Origin: Paenibacillus gallinarum
GTDB lineage: Bacteria > Bacillota > Bacilli > Paenibacillales > Paenibacillaceae
DNA length: 64,000 bases
Reading direction: 5' to 3'
Assembly: GCF_014836635.1 (NCBI RefSeq)
Contig: NZ_JACSQL010000007.1
Location: 108,668-172,667 of the forward strand
Below are positions 36,620 through 43,999 of this stretch, piece by piece. The notes beneath the pieces were generated by a model. It saw only the letters and a list, made by a program, of their open reading frames with translations, made no database searches and was not told where the DNA came from. Within the stretch, counting starts at the first letter, position 1, and every line of letters begins with the position of its first letter. Made by a program: the position numbers and the translations under genes.

Positions 36620-37576
36620 TTACTCTCCCACCTTTCTAAGGAGTCTCTGTGTCAGCTTGTTGGAGCCAATCATTAAGAAGAACAGAACGGTTGCGATCGC
36701 TGAAGCATAACCCATCTCAAACCGGATGGTGCCATAGTCCATCAAATGCGTCACGACGGTATGAGCTGCATAGTTAACACTTGGGAAGCCTGCTAGTGCA
36801 ATGGAAATATCTGCAACAGCAAAGGAAGCTGTGATTTGCATGACCGCCCCAAACATCAGTTGAGGTTTCATCGAAGGCAGGGTAATGTACCACAATTCCT
36901 GCCACCGATTCTTAATACCGTCTACTGCTCCCGCTTCAACGAGCGTTTTGTCAATCGTCTGCAGCCCCGCAATAAACGCGAGGAAACTCGTGCCTAGACT
37001 GAGCCATAACTGAACGATCATTACAATGGCAAGAATATACTTCTCATCAAGCAGCCACTGAATTGGTTCTAGAATAAATCCGGCTTTCATTAGGAACCCA
37101 TTTAAATAACCGTAACTATCTCCAGAAAAAATGATGAGCCATATAAAGAACACATTCCCAGAAATCGAAGGCGCATAAAAAATGAGAGTCATGAACGCTC
37201 GGACCTTAGGTGATAACTCATTAATGATCCATGCAAATATAAAACAGGCTATATAACTGACTGGACCTGTTATGACAGCAAACAGTAATGTGTTCTTTAA
37301 GGCAATCATGAAGATATCATCGTTCAAAAACAGTCTGGCGTAGTTCTGCCAACCGACAAATCGCGGAAACTCCAACATGTTGAAATAGAAAAAACTGAGA
37401 CCAAATGACAATGCGACAGGTATTACCGTAAATAAGAAAAAGATGATCATGTATGGACTCATTAACAAGTAAAAATGTTTGCTTCGATGAAATTCTTTTT
37501 TGATTCGAAACATTCGGCTTGGCCGTATTGGATGGACGGCTTCTTTTATTGGTTGAACATTCGTCTTTGTCTGCAC
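36620..37576 (-). CDS. Sugar ABC permease (MalF-type), first pair
   Basis: A 318-residue permease of the MalF/UgpA type with a cytoplasmic N-terminus, six helices (LLMSPYMIIFFLFTVIPVA is the first) and EAA loop VEAGAVDGIKNRWQELWYIT. GTG start preceded by GGGGGTGGGG. It begins 15 bases after the stop of the large binding protein, so the two are one transcription unit. Confidence 0.93.
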   Translation of the reverse strand: MQTKTNVQPIKEAVHPIRPSRMFRIKKEFHRSKHFYLLMSPYMIIFFLFTVIPVALSFGLSFFYFNMLEFPRFVGWQNYARLFLNDDIFMIALKNTLLFAVITGPVSYIACFIFAWIINELSPKVRAFMTLIFYAPSISGNVFFIWLIIFSGDSYGYLNGFLMKAGFILEPIQWLLDEKYILAIVMIVQLWLSLGTSFLAFIAGLQTIDKTLVEAGAVDGIKNRWQELWYITLPSMKPQLMFGAVMQITASFAVADISIALAGFPSVNYAAHTVVTHLMDYGTIRFEMGYASAIATVLFFLMIGSNKLTQRLLRKVGE

Positions 37577-37591
37577 CTTTTCCCCACCCCC

Positions 37592-40489
37592 TTATTCGTA
37601 AGGCAAATTAAATTCCTTTCGCTTGATCTCGATTTCATCATTGATGTAAAGGATATAATCTGAGAATGCTTCCCGTGGATTCTGATTCGCGTTCACTACT
37701 TTACGGAAGGCATTATCCAGATGCCTGCCTGTAAAATAACCGCCAGGTACTTGCGGAATCCCTTGTACCCATTTCCACTGACTTTCCAGATTGTTATAAT
37801 CCTTCACAGGCCAAGGAAGTTCTTCCAATGCTTCTGTATTGGCCGTCGGGTACCTTGCCGCCTCTCCCATCAGTCCTTCCATCTCTCTGCCGTAACTAAT
37901 TTGAACATCTTTATTTGTCCACCATTTCATAAATTCCCAGGCTGATTCTTTATCGTCGGCATTATTCAGCATCATAACTCCTGTTGTATGACTTGCTACC
38001 TCGTGGTTTACCGATCCATCTGCAAGTTCAGATCCGGGTACTATCGTGAAATCCCAAAGTCCTTTTATTTCAGGCGCCATAACGGTCAGCATATTGTAGG
38101 TGGTGTAATCGGCAATACCGATTGGCATTTCACCTGTCCGGAATCGGTTAGGGAAATCCGCTTGTAACGGGAACTTATAACTGGTATAGAATTGCGTCCA
38201 TTTTTTAAATGCATCCATCGAAATATCGGAATCAAGCGTGCTGCGCATCCCGTTATCTTGATAGAATTCCCCTCCATTTTGGTACAAGAGCATCGAAAAA
38301 GTCGCATTAGGCACAAGACTTGCATTCGATGATTCCAGAGGTAAGTAGAATTCCATATTATGTTTTTGAAGCACGGAGATCATATTGTATATGTCTTTCC
38401 AAGTTTTTGGAGGCTCAAGTTCCAGTTCTTTCAAAATGTCTTTGCGATAAAACAACATAGGGAATGTCTGTTGCTCTGGGAGTGCATATACCCCTTCATC
38501 GTACATATACGGCGTTAGTCCACTTTCACGAAACCGCGCTGCAACATCTTCATAATCTTCAAATTGAGTTAGATCCGCAGCAGCTCCCCGCATTGCATAA
38601 TTCACTGGGAGGTCTTCACCAATCTGCATCGCAATGTCCGGTCCTTCATCTGCAAGAGTAGCCGGCAGCAAGATGTTGGAAGGAACAAGTCTAAGATTTA
38701 CAGAGATGTCCGTCTCCGGAGTGAACGTATCATCGATTAATGCCTTCAGCACCTGAGCCTGATCTCGTCCGGTGGTTACCCATACATCAAGGGAACGGTT
38801 ACCTTCAGCAATATTACCGATGCTGTCGTAATCCTCCGTATAGGAAGCGATATAAGCACCAATCTCGTGTTTTATTTCTTCAAAAAAAGTAGCTTCCGCT
38901 CTTGGCAATTTGGTGTCAGGTGACGAAACAACCATATAATCAAGAGAAAGCGGTTGTTCGCGTACGGTCAAAATCCATGTTCCAAGTCCGCCGACATTGA
39001 TTTTGAATGAATCCAGCCGCTGAGCTACGGTCTCAGGACGCTGCACCATTTCTTTCAGCTGATATACCATCGCATAAAGAATAGCAACCTTATCACTCTT
39101 TTCTCCTGTCACTTTCTCTAGATAATCTGCTACATTTTGAATCGTCTCTGCTTGCTGTTCGAATACTTCTATCATATCTGGGATCCGCTTCTGGAGTTGA
39201 TAATCACGATAAGGATCCGGTGTATTCGACGTAATCATCAGTATTTTTCGGTACATCTCATTCAGTTCCAGCACACTTGATTCAATCGTTCTCAGCAGCG
39301 GAGCAATTTCACCAAGGGATACCGTCATACGAATGTGGTGTTTCCCTTTTGTTAAGTGGAATAAATAAGGCTCATCTCCACCAAGGACGTTCATCTGCCA
39401 ATCACGATGAAATTTGAATCGAATTCGTTTCATTTCTTGAAATGGGTATTCCCCATCAATCATTAAGCTTCTTGTAGCATATATTCCGCGAAGCTGATCC
39501 TGTTTTTCCTTCAGCGCAATCTGATACAATCCGTCCTCAGGAACTTCGATTTCCCATTCAATCCATTGACCTGGGAGTTTCCAGTTCGTACCGCCGATCG
39601 AATTGATTCGGATTTTAGATACATCATATGGAATTACGGTTGGACTCGAGCGGTCTGATATCGGGGCTAAAGTTGGGGAAGACTTATAGGCCGCATCCTC
39701 AGCTTGAATCAGCATGTATTGTTCCTTTACTGGCGTTAGTCCAGCGGAGGCATATTCACTGCTTACCTGTTCATACGTTTTCTGTCCTGACTGCTGATAC
39801 AATTCGATATAATCAATCGCCATCGGTTCTCTTAATGCGGTTAAAGAAATTTCTTGTTCACCGGATTCAAAATAAAACGAAAACGGTTCGTCATAATAAC
39901 CTTCTCGATCCGTTAAAGTTCCATGTTGCCATGAAGGTTTTTCAACTTGTCTTGGACGAAGATCATTATTTCGATCATCCTGCTGAATTTCATCCATTTT
40001 ATTTCCCCAGATTCGGTCAAATAAAAGAATTTCCGCACCCTTGAACGGAATCTCTCCGTTAATCTCTAATTGCCTCTCAATAGCCGAACTTTTTCCTTCG
40101 ATTGGATAGTAATGTACTCTGACGTTATATAAACCTGCTTCCTCAATAGGCACAGACCAGGATATCATTCCTTCTTCCGGTGTTAAGACAGCAGTTCCAT
40201 CAAGTTCATATGGATGGTCTGCTATTTCGAATTCGCCGCCCGTAGCGTTTGCATAACTTTCCCCTTCAATTCGGATTACACGGTCAGGTCTTGCCGCACG
40301 AGTATGACGTTCCAGGTATGCGGAATAACCGTTTTCATCGTCAGAACTCACGACCGCTTCAAAATCAGAAATCGGTTCCATCTTTTCGCTGGCCATGATG
40401 GATTTCAAAGGATAAAAAGAGCCTATAAATACGGCGCATAAACTACAAACGAGCAATGAAATGGCCCATCGTTTCTTTTGGATGTTCAA
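37592..40489 (-). CDS. Multidomain solute-binding protein with CBM-like domains
   Basis: A 965-residue exported protein. After a signal or anchor (KKRWAISLLVCSLCAVFIGSF) come two galactose-binding-like beta-sandwiches (about 65-255, opening VIRIEGESYANATGGEF; about 260-410, opening MLIQAEDAAYKSS), a helical linker (about 410-540) and a family-1 solute-binding domain (about 570-965; SLDVWVTTGRDQAQVLKALI, ALPEQQTFPMLFYRKDIL). No lipobox is seen, so it may be held by its N-terminal helix. GGAGGGGAG with a TTG at 40489 sets the start; the longer frame would include a hairpin. Likely captures long or branched oligosaccharides for the first permease pair. Confidence 0.85.
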   Translation of the reverse strand: MNIQKKRWAISLLVCSLCAVFIGSFYPLKSIMASEKMEPISDFEAVVSSDDENGYSAYLERHTRAARPDRVIRIEGESYANATGGEFEIADHPYELDGTAVLTPEEGMISWSVPIEEAGLYNVRVHYYPIEGKSSAIERQLEINGEIPFKGAEILLFDRIWGNKMDEIQQDDRNNDLRPRQVEKPSWQHGTLTDREGYYDEPFSFYFESGEQEISLTALREPMAIDYIELYQQSGQKTYEQVSSEYASAGLTPVKEQYMLIQAEDAAYKSSPTLAPISDRSSPTVIPYDVSKIRINSIGGTNWKLPGQWIEWEIEVPEDGLYQIALKEKQDQLRGIYATRSLMIDGEYPFQEMKRIRFKFHRDWQMNVLGGDEPYLFHLTKGKHHIRMTVSLGEIAPLLRTIESSVLELNEMYRKILMITSNTPDPYRDYQLQKRIPDMIEVFEQQAETIQNVADYLEKVTGEKSDKVAILYAMVYQLKEMVQRPETVAQRLDSFKINVGGLGTWILTVREQPLSLDYMVVSSPDTKLPRAEATFFEEIKHEIGAYIASYTEDYDSIGNIAEGNRSLDVWVTTGRDQAQVLKALIDDTFTPETDISVNLRLVPSNILLPATLADEGPDIAMQIGEDLPVNYAMRGAAADLTQFEDYEDVAARFRESGLTPYMYDEGVYALPEQQTFPMLFYRKDILKELELEPPKTWKDIYNMISVLQKHNMEFYLPLESSNASLVPNATFSMLLYQNGGEFYQDNGMRSTLDSDISMDAFKKWTQFYTSYKFPLQADFPNRFRTGEMPIGIADYTTYNMLTVMAPEIKGLWDFTIVPGSELADGSVNHEVASHTTGVMMLNNADDKESAWEFMKWWTNKDVQISYGREMEGLMGEAARYPTANTEALEELPWPVKDYNNLESQWKWVQGIPQVPGGYFTGRHLDNAFRKVVNANQNPREAFSDYILYINDEIEIKRKEFNLPYE

Positions 40490-40530
40490 CGCTTTCTCCC
40501 CTCCAGCTGCATGACGTAATAAATTGATCC

Positions 40531-40562
40531 ACAGCCCCTCTAAACTAAGCTTAAAGGGGCTG
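40531..40562 (-). terminator. Intra-operon hairpin without T-run
   Basis: Stem CAGCCCCTCTAAA / TTAAAGGGGCTG between the first binding-protein gene and the rest of the operon. With no T-run it looks like a partial attenuator or 3' stabiliser that makes the binding protein more abundant than the permeases, as in malE-malF. Confidence 0.55.
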
Positions 40563-40583
40563 GTAGGGATCAATATCTAACGT

Positions 40584-41963
40584 TTAATTGCCGTATACTT
40601 CGTCAATCGCTGCTTGAAAAGTTGCTTTGTACTTCTCAATTACGGTTGAGACAGAAACTCCGCTATTCAGCTCTCCTTGAAAATCATAAAATTTCAGATT
40701 TGGAAACGTATGATGATCGAGCACGATCATATTCGGTGCAACCATTTTTGCATTGTTCAGATCTTCTTCATTTGAGAATACGGTTTCATATGAACTTTGA
40801 TCTGGGTAATCATATGCGGAATCGATATCGTTAATCTTTTCCCATATATACATTAACTGCTCCGGATTCTCTACAGATTTTGGAATGGTAAGTGCTTGAA
40901 AAAGTGCCTCTGCAGAATGGTACTCGGTTGCACTTGGTCCTTTAGGGAAAGGGACGAAGCCTAAATCATAGTCAGGCATATCCGTTTTCAAACCGTTAAG
41001 TTCATGTAGTGCACCGGCGTACATTAAAGTATTTCCTTGACGAACAAACTGACCTGGTTCAGTCCAGTCTCCACCCTCTGTTGGTCTTGCGACTTGCTCA
41101 TTAGCGATACGGTTAACAAAGTTAAGAGCCTCCACTGTCGCAGGATCATCCAGATTCTGTTTTTCGCCTTTGGTAAGTGAAGTATTATTTGAATACAAAG
41201 CTTGCTCTAAAAGAGAATTATTTGCCAAACCCCATGTATCCAGCTTGCCATCGTTATTCGTATCTCTGTTCGCCTCTTTAGCAACTTGAATAAAAGTATC
41301 CCAATTCCAATTGTCTTCATTTACGTAATCTTGAAGCGGTTTAATACCGAGTTGGTTCATAAGAGTGCGGTTGTAAAAAATCCCCACAACTAGATTTGCC
41401 TGATTCTCAGTAAATCCGTACCCTCTGCCTTCGTAAGTGTAGTATTCATTCGTTACCTTTTGATTAAAGGCAACAGGGTTCTTCGTATATTCATCGATAG
41501 GCCAAAGCAAATCCTGTTTAACCAGAGTCGGAACCGCATAAGTCTTACCAAGACGAACAATATCTCCAAGAGGCTCGCCTGCAAGCAGCGACGCTGTCAC
41601 CTTTTCTTGATACTCACCATAATCAACAGCCACATACTCAACTTTAAAATTATGCTTTTCCATTAATGCCTCGAGGTTTTTCTTACGCTGAATATTATCT
41701 GGGTTATCCTCACCGATCGTCATATCCCACCACGAAACAATTTTGATTGTTCTGCCACCCATATCAAAATCCATTTCCGGGGTGCTGTATACACCCTCCT
41801 CATCTGTGTTGTCAACTGCATCCTCGCCACTGTTTACCTCGCCGACATTTTCCGTTGGTGTAACATCCGTGTTGGCCTCTTTCTCGTTGCCTGAACCGCT
41901 GCTACAAGCTACAAGCAACACCATTATCATGAACAACACAATGATCATTTTACTGATCCGCAT
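40584..41963 (-). CDS. Sugar ABC solute-binding lipoprotein, first operon gene
   Basis: A 459-residue family-1 binding protein: lipobox LLVACSS, acidic linker, then TPEMDFDMGGRTIKIVSWWD and the binding domain with the EF-hand-like DTNNDGKLDTWG. Paralogue of the protein at 20533-21918. AGAGGGGGA stands before the ATG. It heads the import operon; a -10-like TATTAT, the CAGGTTGTT element and a cre-like site lie within 70 bases upstream, so it should be both induced and catabolite-repressed. Confidence 0.94.
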   Translation of the reverse strand: MRISKMIIVLFMIMVLLVACSSGSGNEKEANTDVTPTENVGEVNSGEDAVDNTDEEGVYSTPEMDFDMGGRTIKIVSWWDMTIGEDNPDNIQRKKNLEALMEKHNFKVEYVAVDYGEYQEKVTASLLAGEPLGDIVRLGKTYAVPTLVKQDLLWPIDEYTKNPVAFNQKVTNEYYTYEGRGYGFTENQANLVVGIFYNRTLMNQLGIKPLQDYVNEDNWNWDTFIQVAKEANRDTNNDGKLDTWGLANNSLLEQALYSNNTSLTKGEKQNLDDPATVEALNFVNRIANEQVARPTEGGDWTEPGQFVRQGNTLMYAGALHELNGLKTDMPDYDLGFVPFPKGPSATEYHSAEALFQALTIPKSVENPEQLMYIWEKINDIDSAYDYPDQSSYETVFSNEEDLNNAKMVAPNMIVLDHHTFPNLKFYDFQGELNSGVSVSTVIEKYKATFQAAIDEVYGN

Positions 41964-42000
41964 GATTCAATCCCCCTCTTGATTTGTGAGCACAATCAAA

Positions 42001-42056
42001 GTGTAGCGCTTACATAATAAGGCAAACAACCTGCGATATACGTGTTTTAATACCCC
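42001..42056 (-). promoter_or_regulatory. Import-operon promoter: CAGGTTGTT element and cre-like site
   Basis: Minus strand, upstream to downstream: GGGGTATT (42056-42049), CAGGTTGTT (42033-42025), 5 bases, TATTAT (42019-42014), and ATGTAAGCGCTACAC (42015-42001). No good -35 is present, which suits an activator-dependent promoter. The order and spacing recur before the GH43 gene (50306-50360). The two half-sites are 23 bases apart, suitable for an AraC-type dimer on one helix face. Confidence 0.6.
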
Positions 42057-42230
42057 TCAAAATATAGGTACCCATGCAGCGGCCATTCGTAATGTAAGAA
42101 GAAGTAAACAAAAGTTAGATAAATAAAGATATGCACATTGAGAACTTTCTTTTATTTTCACATAATGAAAGCGTAATCATTTTTAGATAGAGAGGATCAC
42201 ATGATTCATAAATAATTACATGGGGGGACT

Positions 42231-42986
42231 ATGATTATGTTTAAGATCCTGTTCGTTGATTTACATCATCATTGGGATGCCAATAGGCAAGATACCTTTG
42301 ATTGGAGTAATCTGGGATTTACTATAGAAGATTACACGAATGAACCCGATTCTGCTTTATCTCTCCTCAAATCGAAATGTTATTCTCTGCTGATGATCGA
42401 TATTGTAAAATGCCCTGAACAAGGGATTACACTATGCAAGCATGTACGTACAATAAGTCCCGTTCCCATAATTCTCATTAGCGATAGTACTGACTTTCAG
42501 CTTGCCCGAAAAGCAATGCAATATCAGGTCAGCGACTATTTACCTGCCCCTGTTTCTAGTGAAGATATGACAACATGTCTACAGCTCATGAATCGAAAAT
42601 TAGATGTATTAAAAACGGAAAATGAGGGGGCGAATTATGATATAGCGGATGATTCAGAAGAATCCGTTATTGATAAAGTGAAAGAATATGTGACAGAATC
42701 TCTTGGACAGAATATCACCTTAAAGGAAATATCGAGTTCTTTACATTTTAACTATTCGTATCTCGGACAAAAATTTAAATATCACGAGAATATGACCTTT
42801 AATGCCTATTTGTTGCAGCAACGCATGGAAAAAGCGAAGCTGCTCCTTGAAAAGACCGAAATGAAAGTATATGAAATTGCAAATGAAGTCGGATATTATG
42901 AAATGGATTGGTTTTATAAAAAATTCAAGTTATACACGGGTGTGAGTGCCAACGAATATCGAAAAATGAAAATGGTCACCGCGTAA
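42231..42986 (+). CDS. AraC-type regulator with degenerate receiver domain
   Basis: A 251-residue protein. Residues 1-125 look like a receiver domain keeping D57 (LLMIDIVK) but only one acidic residue in the first pocket (FVDLHHH) and lacking the conserved lysine (SDYLPAPV). Residues 150-248 are an AraC-type double helix-turn-helix (ITLKEISSSLHFNYSYLGQK, KVYEIANEVGYYEMDWFYKK). Phosphorylation control is doubtful. It is divergent from the import operon and may control it. GGGGGG is 3 bases from the first ATG and 9 from a second at 42237, which may be the true start. No kinase adjoins it. Confidence 0.85.
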   Translation: MIMFKILFVDLHHHWDANRQDTFDWSNLGFTIEDYTNEPDSALSLLKSKCYSLLMIDIVKCPEQGITLCKHVRTISPVPIILISDSTDFQLARKAMQYQVSDYLPAPVSSEDMTTCLQLMNRKLDVLKTENEGANYDIADDSEESVIDKVKEYVTESLGQNITLKEISSSLHFNYSYLGQKFKYHENMTFNAYLLQQRMEKAKLLLEKTEMKVYEIANEVGYYEMDWFYKKFKLYTGVSANEYRKMKMVTA

Positions 42987-43015
42987 AAATGGTTGAACCC
43001 TGCCTGTCTCCATAC

Positions 43016-43054
43016 AAAATAGCCGCTTACTTATCTTTAAGTAAGCGGCTATTT
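43016..43054. terminator. Bidirectional intrinsic terminator
   Basis: Near-perfect stem AAAATAGCCGCTTACTTA / TAAGTAAGCGGCTATTTT between the convergent AraC-type gene and the exporter operon. Confidence 0.9.
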
Positions 43055-43099
43055 TCGCAGATATCAAAGTACCATTAGGAACCATACCTCTTTCCTGAT

Positions 43100-43996
43100 T
43101 TAACCAGACAATTTTGTCTCTTTAGGAGGGTAAAGAACAATCCGCCCCTCCTCCATTTCAACACGAACTTTATTACTGTCCTTAAATTCTTCTGCATCGA
43201 GGTACCCCGCTGGGATCTGAAGCCTCCCCGCCTTGTCAATAACAGCATATTCAATATGACTGTCTGACATCTTTTGCTTTTCCTCTGCATCCAATATAGC
43301 AAGTTCTTCCGAATAAGAGGTCCGCCGAATCATTTCTGCTGATGTCTTACCATCACGAATTTGCACGACCCGATCTACCTTCTGGGCTAAGTGCGGATCA
43401 TGCGTAACAATGACGACCGTTAGACCCGTTGAACGGTTAAGCGAGCGAAATAGATCCAGCACTTGGTCCGATGTAGTCGTATCAAGTGACCCGGTAGGCT
43501 CATCTGCCAGCAGTAAACGCGGGTTATTAGCAAGTGCAATGGCGATTGCTACCCGCTGCTGTTCACCACCTGACAGCTCGCTTAAGCGGTTTTTCATCCG
43601 CTTCTCCAGTCCAACCGCGGTAAGCAGTTCTATTGCACGCGCCCGGCTCCGCTTGCCGTGCAGCAGCATCGGCAGTTCAACATTCTCTATGGCTGATAAA
43701 TACGGAATCAGGTTACGTGAATTATTTTGCCATACGAACCCTACCGTCTCTCGTTTATAAACCTTTAAATCTTTCTCTGTAAAAGAAAGCATGTCTTTAC
43801 CATCTACAAATAACTTGCCTGCTGAAGGCTTATCGAGCCCGCCAAGCATATTGAGCAGCGTAGACTTACCGCTGCCTGAATTGCCGATGATTGCCATTAA
43901 CTCGCCATCTTCTATCGTCATATCGAGTCCTTGAAGCGCAACGACTTCAAGTTCGGCCGTTTTATATATTTTCACGAGTCCTTCGCAATAAATCAA
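43100..43996 (-). CDS. ABC ATPase with C-terminal AbrB-like domain
   Basis: A 298-residue protein. Residues 1-220 are a MacB/LolD-type ATPase: Walker A GNSGSGKST, signature LSGGEQQ, Walker B LLLADEPTGSLD, switch VIVTHDP. Residues about 250-293 add AVIDKAGRLQIPAGYLDAEE and VRVEMEEGRIVLYPP, the swapped-hairpin pattern of AbrB/SpoVT DNA-binding proteins (GRVVIP in AbrB). TTG start with GAGAGGAG, 3 bases after the FtsX-like gene. The fusion suggests the ATPase dimerises through this domain or touches DNA; both are untested. Confidence 0.85.
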   Translation of the reverse strand: MIYCEGLVKIYKTAELEVVALQGLDMTIEDGELMAIIGNSGSGKSTLLNMLGGLDKPSAGKLFVDGKDMLSFTEKDLKVYKRETVGFVWQNNSRNLIPYLSAIENVELPMLLHGKRSRARAIELLTAVGLEKRMKNRLSELSGGEQQRVAIAIALANNPRLLLADEPTGSLDTTTSDQVLDLFRSLNRSTGLTVVIVTHDPHLAQKVDRVVQIRDGKTSAEMIRRTSYSEELAILDAEEKQKMSDSHIEYAVIDKAGRLQIPAGYLDAEEFKDSNKVRVEMEEGRIVLYPPKETKLSG

Positions 43997-43999
43997 GGC

